This document shows, one piece after another, positions 35,711-49,000 of a DNA stretch of 64,000 bases. Where the stretch lies: contig CM047427.1 in the NCBI GenBank assembly GCA_026168455.1, forward strand, positions 66,034,162-66,098,161, in the 5' to 3' direction. The number at the start of each line of letters is the position of its first letter. The stretch's first letter is position 1. Under the pieces are notes generated by a model. That model did not search any database. It was not told the DNA's origin and saw only the letters and a program-made list of their open reading frames with translations. Made by a program: the position numbers and the translations under genes. The DNA comes from Theocolax elegans. Lineage: Eukaryota; Arthropoda; Insecta; Hymenoptera; Cerocephalidae.

Positions 35711-36591
35711 ATAGGGGAGACTAGGGTATTTTTGAACAGGGGCAGTTTTGAACTTTTTAAATAGCTCTTTTGTATTATAATATTTATGCTTTAATAGGAC
35801 GGTTTATTTACATAAATGCTATTATCTCAAATCCCCCATAGCTACGAGATATTCCGAATCGATTGTTTACGTTTACTCGAGACCTGACAAAATGAAAATC
35901 TCATTTTATTTTATTTGTACTTAGTTTTTGAAAGCACACTTGCTCTGTAGTTTCTATATACCTGGAAATTACGCATGTTGAAAGTATTCATACTAGCTTT
36001 CTTTTGATCGTAATTACGTTGAAAAATATTAATTTACTGCTGCGCACTGTGTATCTAAAGTTTTTTTCTATTTTGGGCTAATTTTGAACACGAACCCTGG
36101 GGTAAATTTGAACGTGTTAAGTAAATGGGTGCACGCCGCACGGTGATTTTATAGTATATTCATCATGTGTCCAATCTAAAAGAAACGAAACCTAATTAAA
36201 TTTCACAAAAATAACTTTTGTTTTAGTGTTAAAGTTGGTAAGTGTAAAATGTTATATTGATAAATTTGGTGCCTAGAAAAATTCTAAGAGTTGCTAGAAA
36301 GTATGGATTAGAAGTTCCGTTAGTTTAGATTGTAAAATATTAATCTTTGCATCGAAAAAAAAAAAAAAACTAAATCGCAAATAAGTTAATCGTAAATTTT
36401 TTAACAAAATGCCTTTTTCTTCAAGCGTAAAATAAGCCGTCCTATCAATAAATATAGTGGGTAAAAAAATTTGTCTTAATAGCTAGGGGCAAGTACTTGA
36501 AGTTGCCATGGTCCCAACTATAAAATTATATCGTTTTCGATAAGAAAAAATAAATAAATAAAAAGTTCAAAAATGCCCCAGTCTCCCCTAT
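35711..36591. mobile_element. 881-bp non-autonomous TIR element (MITE)
   Basis: Terminal inverted repeats of 27 bp begin ATAGGGGAGACT on the left (35711-35737) and end AGTCTCCCCTAT on the right (36565-36591), with two mismatches. Complementarity continues further in: TAGGACGGTTTATTT near 35797 opposes the AATAAGCCGTCCTA block near 36431. Subterminal copies of a GGGNNANTTTGAAC motif occur near 35739, 36075 and 36102. The outermost bases could be a TA target duplication. No transposase frame is present. From memory, GGGGAGACTGGGGCA-type ends recur in insect genomes. Confidence 0.85.
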
Positions 36592-37099
36592 ACTTTGAAT
36601 ATTTTTTGTACTATATATTGAATAATTATTAATTTGATAAGCACAGAATGCATAAGTGTAGAAAGTGCATGGGTTTTACAATGGTATATATATATATATA
36701 TGCATTTTTAAAAACTTTTTAATCTATTCTGATTAATCGTGATATTTTTCTACTCTGTACGCAAAGCAACGCTTATTTATATAGGGAATAAAGCAGAATA
36801 TATGAATATATGCACTGTACTAGAATCAAATAAAGCTGCACTTCTTCGAAGAGCAATAAAATCAATAGTGAGAATCACTTTAAGATTTAGAGAGTAATAA
36901 TACCTGGCAGAGCTATGAAATCGCCAAAACCGTGTTTTTCAATCTTAAACAAATTTTTTAGATATTATTTTTAATTAAAATTGTGATAGACTTTCAACGG
37001 AGTGAATACTTTCCTAAATTGCAATTGCAAAAATATATTATTTTTGATAGAAATTTATTAAGTTAAGAAAATAAAACCCACAAGTTAATCATGCAAAAA

Positions 37100-37357
37100 A
37101 AATAAGGAAAAATAAAATACCAAAAACTTGCGAGGTTCCGCAAGCGATTACATACTAACCGTGCTCAGCACAGGTTTCTCTATTATCGACGGATGATTTG
37201 CAAACACGTGGTACTTATTTGATAGTTTCGCTGTATTCATTATATATGCTCCAATGAAACGAAGCGGAAAGAAAGCAGATTATTATGTTTAATTTAGATA
37301 AAAGTAACAAGTACTTAATTCTTAATAACAAGTAGATTTAACATTACTGTTTAATAA
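37100..37357 (+). promoter_or_regulatory. Probable PLPBP promoter and 5' UTR
   Basis: A less AT-rich stretch just upstream of the PLPBP start codon, with an E-box CACGTG at 37205-37210, a CCAAT at 37251-37255 and a short hairpin CTTGCG/CGCAAG near 37127-37144. No TATA box at a clear distance. Assignment is by position and composition only. Confidence 0.4.
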
Positions 37358-40300
37358 ATGAAAATGGTGGAAATAGCATCTAACCTTCAACTAATACGGG
37401 ATAAAATTATTGCTGCTACAGCAAAACGAGCATCGGTAATAATACAATTTTTCTAACTGATACATAAAAGTTATTTTAATTTTTTTTTATTTTATGTAAG
37501 GAGTATCAATATTTCCAACCATCATTAGTTGCTGTAAGCAAATTTCACCCTGCTCAAGCAGTGATTAGTGCATATGAAGCTGGTCAAAGAAAATTTGGAG
37601 AAAACTATGTAAATGAGTTGTTTGAGAAAGCTAACAATGTTGAAATTTTAGATAAGTGCAAAGAAATCCAATGGCATTTTATTGGACATTTACAAAAAAA
37701 TAATGTCAATAAATTATTAAGAGTCACCAATCTAGACGTTGTTGAAACTGTCGATAGTGAAAAAATTGCAAATGCTCTTGACAATGCATGGCCAAAATTT
37801 AGAAAAAAAGATGACTTGAAATTAAAAGTCATGGTCCAAATCAATACTAGTAAAGAGGAAGGTTTGTTTATTATATATCCATTTTATTTATTTTAAGCTG
37901 TATACTGTTAGTTCACTATTTAAGAAATGATCTTAATAATTAAGTTTTTATTAACACTTATACAGTTGTAATTAAAAATAGAAATAATATATTAAAAATT
38001 AATCATCTAATATTGATTTAGCAAAAAGTGGGTGTGATGCGGAAAGTGCTTCATCTTTAGTAAAATATGTTCTTGAGAAGTGTCCAAATTTAGAATTTTT
38101 AGGATTAATGACAATAGGACAATATGGTTATGATGTAACTAATGGTCCAAATCCAGATTTTTTAGCATTAAAAGATTGTAGAATTACAGTATGTAATGAT
38201 TTGGGACTTAACGCAAAGAATGTTGAATTATCTATGGGAATGTCTACAGACTTTGAACACGCTGTAAGTACATATAATTTTTTATCTTTTGAAGATTCAT
38301 TTAAGATTAGCACAAATTTTTTCAATTTTAATAATTCTAGATGAACTTATTGTAAATTTTTTTTAGGTATTAAAAATTGTAAAAAATTATAAAGTCTTAG
38401 TTGTAGTAAAATATTTATTAGTAAAATAAGTAACTTTGTTAATTCTAAAAATTTTTGTTACAATTTTGAAGTATAATTCACATTTCTTGATTACATCTCT
38501 TTAAATATATTAATGGAAATAGTAGAAGTATGAACATGTATTTAATTTGTCAAAAAAAGCAAAAATTAAATATAATCTTATAAATAACTCTTTGTAAGTT
38601 TTTAGCTTTAAATAGAATTAAACCTAATGAAAAAAAATGAGAACAATTTTTTGCTCGCTAAAAACAATTAGCGATAACCTTATGATGGTCAGTTTTAACT
38701 AGGGTCAATCTTTAAGTACCTAATGCTTATTAGAGCGTAGTCAGTTAATAAGCTATTCCATCCTTGTTATACAAATAATTGTTTCAACTTTCCATTGCAT
38801 TATTATATGTAAATATATTTCTATAGATTTAAATAGTACTTAAATCATTCAATCTATATTAATTAAATTGCGCATTTAATATATGTGCCAATATTTTTGT
38901 ATAATATAATTATTTACTAAATTATGTTTCATGCTTTAAAACGATATAAATTTCTGATAGAATATGTTTTCTTATTACCGTTTATTTATTTTCTCAGGCA
39001 GTTCTTATTTATACTATATATACAGAATAATTATGTCAGTCAGTTTTATATTTTTTTAAACAATACTAATTATGATCTTGACAACTTGAAAAATTTTTTT
39101 ATATAATTATTTTTTATAATTAAATGTCAGACATTTTAATCGTAGTTGTTATGTGAATGAGACATAAAATATGGCATTACATTACAAAATTTTTAAGTCT
39201 TATCATTTGAACTGCTCTTTGCAATGTGTAAAAATTAAATTTTTCATTAAAAAAAACATTTTTTGTTAAATTAGTGCATTATTGTACTAAAAAAAGTTTA
39301 AAGTGATCAAGACAAAAATATCAACTTCTTCTATTCATAATTACATTAGCCAAATTAATTTTTATATATATGTTTATTTACACATTTTGTTGTATTTAAT
39401 ATTATAATTTATGAATTTGATGCATGTACCAAATATTATGAAAATTATGTTTTCTACCTACATGCATTGTTCAGAATTTCTTAAATCAGGTCTCATATTA
39501 AAAATTGAATATTAATTTTGTCTGTAATTTAAATATGTTAAAGGTTTTTCTTTTTGTGTTCTGTAATAAGTAAATTAAAAATACAAAATTATATTTTATA
39601 AAGAAATAGAAATTGTAAAACTTACTTGCAACAATTGTATAATTGATAGATAATAAATAAAATCTGTATGATTGATTAGAAAATAATTTTTTATTCATAA
39701 TGTAAAAAATTGATTATATGTAATGTATACTTCACTCTGAATTGTATTTGCATCTCTAATTTGATTAAACAATTTTTATAATATGTATACATTACTAATT
39801 TTACTACAGAGTGATTTCAACGATCTAATTATGTCGCAGTATTTAAAGTATCAATCATGGCCTAATAGAGTGATTACTTACATTCTATTTCACTCTATCT
39901 ATATATACTACGCATTAAAAAATATTGAACAATTATATTCTATTGAATTACGCTCTCACTTCAAAATAAGTAAAGAAACAACTATTTGGTTCGCGTGGGT
40001 TTTCTTCTACGAATCGCGAGAGTGCAAATCTAAATAAATATAAAATGATTTCCATATATAAAATGTTATTCTCTTCATTTATTTCTCACGTTTTTGAAGG
40101 GGAAAGTTATCATATAAGTATATATATACATCAATATTTATATGGCTGCTTAGGCGTCAATGTGGTTTCAGGGAAAATTACACATTTATGATTTTTTTTA
40201 GTTTAAAATGCTATTTTATTGCACGAGGAGCAAGTATATTGCCTTTTTTTACGGTTACGGACGAATGTTTCTTTAACGCATAAGTCATACAAGGAGAAAT

Positions 40301-40789
40301 TTTCTAATAGAATTTCTTTCTAACGGTTCTATTTTTTACGTTATATGTATCTTCAATATAAATATTATTTATATTAATTTAGAAAAAAATGTAAATATTA
40401 TTATAAAAATATTATTTTGACAAAATATTGAATTTTAATCGATTTATTTATATGTAGCATATAAATATTGATATAATTTTTTATTTAACTTAGCTAGTTT
40501 CAAGTAACACTAATTAGAATAATATTAAATTGCAAAAAAAAAATAGTTAATGACTACCATAACAATGTCACTTTAAGTTTGGTATCTTCTTGTCGTATTA
40601 TATGTGAAAACATAGTGAACAATAGTTAGATAAGGTATCTTATATACGCATGTTATAACAACTCTATACAATGTACACGAATCTTGCATTTTCTTTTAAA
40701 AAAAAATTTTTTCATTTCAGATTGAACTTGGAAGTTCGTATGTCCGAGTTGGAACAGCTATTTTTGGTGAAAGACCAAAAAAAATATAG
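37358..40789 (+). CDS. PLPBP: Pyridoxal phosphate homeostasis protein (PROSC/YggS family)
   Basis: Binds pyridoxal 5'-phosphate and buffers free PLP in cytosol and mitochondria; it has no known catalytic activity. Four exons: 37358-37435, 37501-37861, 38022-38263, 40721-40789 (TAG), 249 residues. The PLP lysine is expected in LVAVSKFHP (Lys40). Family motifs follow in order: [60 protein letters not shown] and [12 protein letters not shown]. The start ATG gives [16 protein letters not shown]; an in-frame ATG two codons later is also possible. Length is between bacterial YggS (about 230) and human PLPBP (275); the C-terminus stops right after GERP. Confidence 0.96.
38264..40720 (+). other. Long third intron of PLPBP
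   Basis: A 2.46-kb intron between GCT/GTAAGT and TTTCATTTCAG. The other two PLPBP introns are 65 and 160 bp. The intron is A/T-rich with several short open frames, none recognised or coding-like. Confidence 0.85.
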
Positions 40790-40813
40790 CACAATTAGAA
40801 TATAAATGGCAAT

Positions 40814-40998
40814 AATAAAGTGAAAATTAATTACCGTTGATGTTGTATATTAAAAATGTACATAAAAAATAGGTTATTTTTTACACACTGGATTGTATAA
40901 AAATTTAAATACTTAGTATCGTTTCATAGCTAAGGCTTTATATTTATTGTTGTAAATACATGTACTAATTTGTATTTTATTTTACAATGTAAAATAAA
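40814..40998 (+). terminator. PLPBP polyadenylation signals
   Basis: AATAAA at 40814-40819 lies 25 bp after the stop codon, and a second AATAAA is at 40993-40998, followed by T-rich sequence. Either could direct 3' end formation. Confidence 0.5.
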
Positions 40999-40999
40999 T

Positions 41000-42480
41000 T
41001 AATTTTGTTGAATTGCGTTAATTCTATTTTTATTTCTTAACTGAAAAATAATATTTTACTTAATAATTTTTCAAGAGAGTAATTTTTACTTTAATATATA
41101 TACATATATATGTAATATTCACATTTGCCTATACAACTTAAATTTAAATTAAGTTAACAAAGGTGATAAGGTGCTATTTGCTAAATTTACTAGGTCTATG
41201 TGAAAGCTGACTTTTTAATTTTGAATCTAATTATTTTTTATTTTCTTAAGTTAACATAAATCTCATTTATAAAAGATTTTAAAGATAAAAATGAAATTTC
41301 TTTTTTTTTAATGGTTTATATTTAGTAGCAGCAAAATCACGACCCATTCATAGAAAAAAGTAATTTAACACAGTAGTTATAATAATATCATTCAATTTGA
41401 AAGTTATTGTCTGTAAAAGCAAATCATACACAACATTTTAGTTTTTATTTATTAAGAATTGTTTTATTATAGTAATAAAGATACATGATACTGTACATAG
41501 AATTTTGTAAATTAAATATGATTTGTATGTATTTAGCTGCAATAGACAGTTAAGTCTTATTTTTTACAATATCTTTTAAGAACAAGAAAACTACATACCA
41601 ATTAAGAAAAAATTCGCGTTGATATCTCAAGAACAATAAGGCCCATTAGAATAAATTGTAACAGTGGACTTCATTTTTAGAATTCCATTTCTCGGAAGTA
41701 AATTACTATCCTTATACAAGTACCTACAATTAGAGAAGGTAACGAAGTATATCTTTCTTTTTTATGTATGTTTTAGATTTTCAAGCACATTCGTAAAAAT
41801 ATTTAAAATGCTTAATAACATTAAAGTTTTAAAAACTTATTAAATAAATTATTCTAATAAATTTTCTAAAGCATTATCTAAATGACCAACAAATAATTCT
41901 TTAAAGCGTACTAGTATGCAAATGTAAAAAAAATAGCAAAAATATTTTAAAAGACTTTGCGTAGTTTTAAGTACATGCACTATTTGTTTTTTTCGATTTA
42001 CTTACCCCAGTGGCTCATGATTTTGAAAGTAACGTGTTTACAAGTAAGTTTATACTAATAACTTCTATATAACATAATTTAAAAATAAAAATATTTTACA
42101 ATTTGCCCTTAAAGTTAGTTACGTATTCAAATGTTTTCACTTTCTTTTAGAAAGATATTATATTTTTAGAACATTTACGGATTTTATTATGAGAATGGTG
42201 AAATGAGAAGTATTCCAATTTTACATAATAATAGCGATGTTATTTCGTGCGTATCCAAAATTGCGATGAAGTCATTAAAACCAATTAATTAAAAAAAATA
42301 TTAATAATAATAATTATTGTACTTTGGTACTGGGTGCTCATTGAAATAATTGAACATTTACCTCCTTATGACTTAATTCGACAGGCTATCTTTTCTGCGA
42401 TAGACTGTAAAGGTAAACAATAATGTAAATATAAATATTAAAAAAATCGTAAATTCAAACGACAAAGTATAAATATGCAA
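41000..42480. other. Intergenic AT-rich DNA, nothing recognised
   Basis: A/T-rich spacer between PLPBP and the membrane-protein gene. No coding frame, RNA gene or repeat boundary was found. Confidence 0.55.
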
Positions 42481-42499
42481 AGATCATATGGTACGGGTA

Positions 42500-43063
42500 A
42501 GCAGAGAAAATGGAATTGGTAACTGGCGAGTCTTTGAACTGCTCTTAAGTTTCACTGGCTTACTTACAGGCTAAGTCAAGAGAAAACCGCAGCAGTTCAC
42601 ACAAGAAAGTCGCTACGAGTGCATCGGTTGAATATATCTAAGAGAGAAAGCCGAGTACGCATTGTCTCTCCTCTTAATTTATCACAATACTTGCACAATA
42701 TTTGTTGTAAAATACTTATTTCGATGGTTTCTACGGATTAAACTTCAAACGTGTTATAAATCTCGATTACTCAAATAAATGTGATTACTTACTTTTTTTC
42801 AAACGTATGCAACGCAATTTCTTTATACACGAATGTAAACTTCATCTTTCTCGGTATATAAAATATTAAAGTTTCGTAAGTGCAGTTAACGTTTATTTAT
42901 TTCAATAAACCAATCTATTTTTTTCGTTTATCTTTAATTTTAATTTTAAAAAGTATAGCGTAGCATCAGTAATCAATTAATTGATTATTTCGAGAAGAAA
43001 GTGGGAAGTAAACTTTATGTAACTCGGTAAATTTTAAATTCAAATTTAAAGAAATGTGTAAAA
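42500..43063 (+). promoter_or_regulatory. Probable promoter/5' UTR of the orphan membrane-protein gene
   Basis: A locally GC-richer block at about 42510-42665 (AACCGCAGCAGTTCACACAA, GTCGCTACGAGTGCATCGGT) about 400-550 bp upstream of the signal-peptide exon. It may hold the transcription start. No TATA box was seen. Inference from position and composition. Confidence 0.3.
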
Positions 43064-46000
43064 ATGATGAATGTGCATTTGTTCATATCAGTTATTGTTA
43101 TTGAAACATGCGTTGTTCTGTCATTCGCAAATCTACCAGACCGAACAGAGACAGAAATAAACGAAGGTGTATTGGAGAATGAGGTAAGGTTTTATCAACA
43201 GTCAAGTGTCTTTGTTTAACATATTTTACTTAATTTAAAACTAAATACACCGTTTTGCGTAAAATAATATGGTGCTATTAATGATTGCTTCATTACAATT
43301 TTTGTATATTATCATTAAAGTGCTTAACCTTTCACAAAAGTAACCACATTTTTTTGTAGTATTTAGAAATCTTGATATTCTAATTAAAAAGTATTTCGTT
43401 CAATACTGTATAAAATTTATGGTACTATAAATATCATTAATTTCCTTCAAATTATAAAAAAAATATGTACGTTGTAAGGAAAAAACAAATACGTTTCCTA
43501 GTGAAATGAAAAGTTACATGAAAAGAAAGTAAACGCATATACTAAATAAATATATATGCCAAATATAATATATAACTTACAACATAGTATAACATTTTAT
43601 TTATTTAATCTTTAAATTTAACAGATATTAAGGTTACCTGTATATTTGTAACGAAAATAATAGTTTTAAAATGTTCGCGGAATTAAAAAATATTTATTTT
43701 TTTACAAACTTTGTCTACAACAATTTATGACATAAATACTTATGAAACCTCTGGTACACTTATACAAGTACTTTTTATTTTTATTATATAATGTTAAATG
43801 CCGACTTTACTTTTGTTAAAGTAATTTATTAAGTACGATATATTGCGGGGCTAGCATATTTATGTACACGCATTTATCGTGAAATGGTAAAATATATCTT
43901 AGTCTATAATTAAAAAAGTTAAAGTGTGCCTCACACAACACTATCAGAATGTATCTTTTTTGCAATATTATGTTACGCTCTCATAAATATAATAATGTAT
44001 AAGAATATTATAATTAAATGTATACGGAAGTATTTTATAATAACAGTTAAAACATAGTATAAACTTTCGTATGTTTTAAAGATTAATTAAAAATAAATAT
44101 AATTTAACGTCAATTTTATTGCCATATACGAAATGGTGAATTCTCATAGAGATTTACGTAATTATTTTGTACATGTGCTTAACTTGAAAAGAAGAGTGTC
44201 AATAAAAAAAACGAAATTGGCTCTGAATAAAGAGAAAAGGTTACATGTATAGGTATAGGTATATAGTCAATCGTAAAGGAGAAAAAACAATCTGTCAAAT
44301 ATTATTGCACTTCCTGCAAATGAAGAAATTTCACTACGCTCTGTAGATTTATTTTAAAATTACTAGACTTTTTGCTCGTGTTTGTAATAACTTTATTAAA
44401 CTTAAATAAAAAGAAGTTGTATATTTTTTGTAAAATCTTAGCTTGGTCATAGTTTATTTGCAAGAAGCGCCGCGCATATTAGACGAAAGGTTTTTCTTTG
44501 TATATACGTAAGACTATCCATATTTATCGACATCGTTTAGTCAAAATAAATGAAACCCAACGATATTGCAAAAAAAGTGTCATTTGCACAAAAATTAACC
44601 GTTGACGGTGACGTAACGACACCTGATTTCGTTCCCAGCGGGATGATAATGCACCGTGATGATCTCGCGCGGATCCTATAAAAGGAAGCCTTACGTGCAA
44701 AGCAACTTTCAATTTGTCGCGCCAGTCATCTCTACACCTGTTTCGTATTGGGGTTGTCGATCCGGAGCGTCCTCCGGGACCATTTACACGCACTCACACA
44801 CGCACACATGTACTTTCGCTTTATTTTATTGCGTGAGAAAACGTTACTACTCTTTAAATTTTGTACTCTTATGGTTGCTTATAACAAGAGATTATCTAGT
44901 AATTGACATCAAAAACAGTTATTTAGGAATAAACAATTATTTCCCAATAGTCGCATGTTATTGCAAAAAATATTAATGAAATCCGGTAAGATATGTCTGC
45001 ATTGTAAAAGATTACAAATGGAAATATAAATATAAGTTGAAACTAAAATTATTTTTATTTTATTACACCTATACATAAAATAGTTAAAACATACTTAGAA
45101 AGGATAACCCCTACGAGATATTAGTCCTGGATTTTATGTTAGAAATACCGGTTTGAGAAGTATCAATAAGTAAAATATAAATAATAAACACTTGACGCAA
45201 GGTTTAAACTCAAAGTCATACGATGAGATATAAATAAATATTTATCTCCGTTAATTCTTAAAAATTTAACGGTATTTGTGAGCGATGGAGGATTACAACC
45301 CAAAAATTATATATCTAAAATATTGAATTAAAAATCTGAACAAAATTCATACAGATAGTTTAAAACATAAGGAAATGTTTGACGTTTTGATATTTTTAAG
45401 AAAAAATCATTTTTTAAATAATAATTGAGTACACAATTTTTGCTTAGTAATAATTTTTTTTTATACGCAGATACTCAAACTTGAATCCATTAAATAGTTG
45501 AGATCAAGTAGATATAGTTTAAAGAAAAAGAAGCTCAAATATCTCAATTTGGACAAAAATTATGGAATAAATAAGAATTAGATAAAATTATAACGAAAAT
45601 TTAGTATTAAAATTTGATAGACTTTTCAGGCAAATATTTCGTCTAGTTATTATTTTTTCCATAACTTTTGTCCAAATAAGATATTTGTGCTTCTTTTTTT
45701 AAACTATGTCTACTTGATCTCAACTATTTAATGGATTCAAGTTTGAGTATCTGCGTATATTTCTTTCCGAGTTATTGGCGATTAAGCTTAAACATATTTT
45801 TTTCAATTTTTCGTTAACTGCGTATAACTTTCGTCAAACAGCCTATGAGATTGAATTTCATATGAATTCATTCATATTTGGGTACCAGAAAACAGCTCTC
45901 AAAGTTGCAACGAAATCCGTTTCCCGGAAGGTGGAACTCCTCCTTGTTAGTAAATATTTCAACCCAACGTCGTAATCAAATTATGAGTTTAAAAATCTGG

Positions 46001-49000
46001 AAAAATTAGGGTATATTATTTAAAACATGCCTAAGGGCCTGACGTTCAGGGTATCTTTAAAAAATTTATTCATTTGTTTATAAAATAAAGTAAAAAATGA
46101 CCATTTCCTAAATCTGACTTTCCCTACATGCGATATGAAAAGTAAACTATTTTCTTTTAATATTCCGTTCTAAATACTTTTTACTTATGCAGGTTTAAAA
46201 ATTTGTTTACATAAAAAATATTATGTATTTTTAATCTCACTGGAATGATTTTTAAATATTTGTTTGGCAAAGTGATTGTTCTACAATTTCAATGAATATG
46301 CTTTACGTTTACATTACTGATATAAAATAAACTTCTGAGTGAGTTTGAAAATAGTTTCGCTTAGAGTTATTTTGAGTATAATAATTGCATGGAAAAATAT
46401 GTTATGAAATTTGAGTGTATAGGATATTTGCAACAAACATAAAAAAACACATACGTAGAATATAATTAATTACGCGCATATTAGTAATTTAATTCCATGA
46501 TATCTAAGTATAACCATGAATAATTATGTTTCAGGCAGTCTTAGTAGAAATAAAAGAAATCATTTGTTTATAAAATAAAGTAAAAAATGACCATTTTCTA
46601 AATCTGACATTCCCTACATGCGATATGAAAAGTAAACTATTTTCTTTTAATATTCCGTTCTAAATACTTTTTACTTATGCAGGTTTAAAAATTTGTTTAC
46701 ATTAAAAAATATTATGTATTTTTAATCTCAATGGAATGATTTTTAAATATTTGTTTGGCAAAGTGATTGTTCTACAATTTCAATGAATATGCTTTACGTT
46801 ACATTACTGATATATAAAAATTAAACTTCTTTATTTTTGAGTAAAAAATGATTTAATTTATATATATTAAAATTAGAAGAATAAATTAAATATCAAAGTG
46901 ATATTCTTCTTGGAGTGAGTTTGCAAATAGTTTTGCTTAGAGTTATTTTGAGTATAATAATTGCATGGAAAAATACGTTATGAAATTTGAGTGTATAGGA
47001 TATTTGCAACAAACATAAAAAAATACATACGTAGAATATAATTAATTACGCGCATATTAGTAATTTAATTCCATGATATCTAAGTATAACCATGAATAAT
47101 TATGTTTCAGGCAGTCTTAGTAGAACTAAAAGAAACTTTCAACAAACAACATCCCAAGGAGACAGATACCAATGAAAACGATAGATTGATTAACGGTTGG
47201 AGAAATTTAGCGGAGTTAGTTTTATCGAAATTGCCAGATGGGAACGCTACATCATATGTACCTGTTTATGTTACTTCTGTAACAAAAAAACTAGAAAACG
47301 AAGGTGAAATCAACATTGACAAGGCTAATTTCTCCGATAAACGAATCGATGTTGACTTATCTAACGAACATAATTCTCGAAATGCTGATGTTAGATTAAT
47401 AAATGAAGGAAACGCACCTACAATTAATAGAAGCAACGAGGAAACGTATAACGAGGATTATGGAAGTAACAATAAGATTAAAAAAAGATTGGCACTACCT
47501 GCCGATGGAAATATCGAAGACGTAACAATGCCTTATAGAGGCTTTAATAATCGAGAAAATAAGTATGTAGTAAACGACGAAGAATATCAAAAACCACGAC
47601 CAAGAAAAAGGCGACCACCTCAAAGCTATGAATTCGAAGAATCTAAAATGAATATAACTTTTGAACGCGATGATGACAGTGTTCCAAAACGAAATAACGG
47701 CAAAGTCCAAACTGAATACTTTCTAATACTGAAATCACTATTGAAAATTGAAAGTAACAAAGATTTAAGTTTATCTGAAATACTTCGACATCAAAATCTC
47801 ACATTGACAGACATTTTGCAAGGTAAAGCTGACATTATCGACGCTTTAAAAGTAAATAAAGTTCAAAATAAGGATATAATCGACGAGGAAATGTTATCAA
47901 ATGAAATGATTAAAATGTTGAAACCCAAAAAAATGTCGAATAACAAAAAACCGTCGAGCTATTTGAAACAAAAGAATCAGCCTCAATCGGGAGATCCTTA
48001 TAATGATAATGCAAATATTCAGAAATTATACGACAAAACTAGCAATAAAGACTCGTCGTCCGAGAGCGACGAACTTCAAAACCCAATTTCAATGAAAACG
48101 AATTCGAAATTGTTTATCGACGTCACGACAACAGAGAAACCACCATTCGTAATAAAGATGCATAGTGCATCAACTGATATTAAGGAACCAATTCGTTACA
48201 ACGTTACATTAACGAATTTAATGAGTAACCAAAGTGATGCCTCCGAGATTTCGGAATCATCAGAATCATCGGAAGAATCAAAGGGAAACGAGGATACAAA
48301 TCGTGAATCAACGTCTGGTAACAATCCGGAATCGAAATTCCAAACCATATGGTTGGAACATATACCGACAATTTATCCACAATCTACCGCTGCAATAGAG
48401 GACGATAATGATCGTCGGTTCAGGGATACCGAAATTTTAAAATCAATTGAAATGGAATATCAAAATGATGCACCCGCTGTAGAGGATCATACAGTTAATC
48501 TAGAATTAAACTTGGGTGATAATGATACACCGTTGTTAAATAAAAGTTCGTCTCTCATAAATAACAGTACGCTCTCGACAAGAAATAGTAGCTACGAAAA
48601 AATTTTACTTGAAACGGAACCGGAAGTGAAAGAGGAAATTTTTGAGCTGTACAGCACGAGTGGTGCGGCAAGTAAATTAAAACAACTTCTCGAATCTAGG
48701 AATATGAGTATTGGTGAGCTTATAGCTTTGAGGCAGAGAGGCTCGAGTAAGCTTCACTTATCAGCGGTATCGCAATATAAAGAAAAAACTTTAAACCATA
48801 CTGGTGAAAATATGGAAAATGCAAACTCAAATGATAATACCAATGATAACGATTATAACAGTAGTTTACATATTAAATTAATCAGTCAGAAACCTGAAAA
48901 TATTACTGACTTATTATCTGCTTTTCACGCGCTACCTGTTTTTGACGATAGTGAAAAAGATCTTTCGCAAAAGTTATTTTACAATAATTTCACGGGAGAT

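Noticed and set aside
44524..44793. Minus-strand 89-codon frame in the membrane-protein intron
   Set aside because: No family resemblance. The GC-richer island is better explained by a promoter-like element on the + strand.
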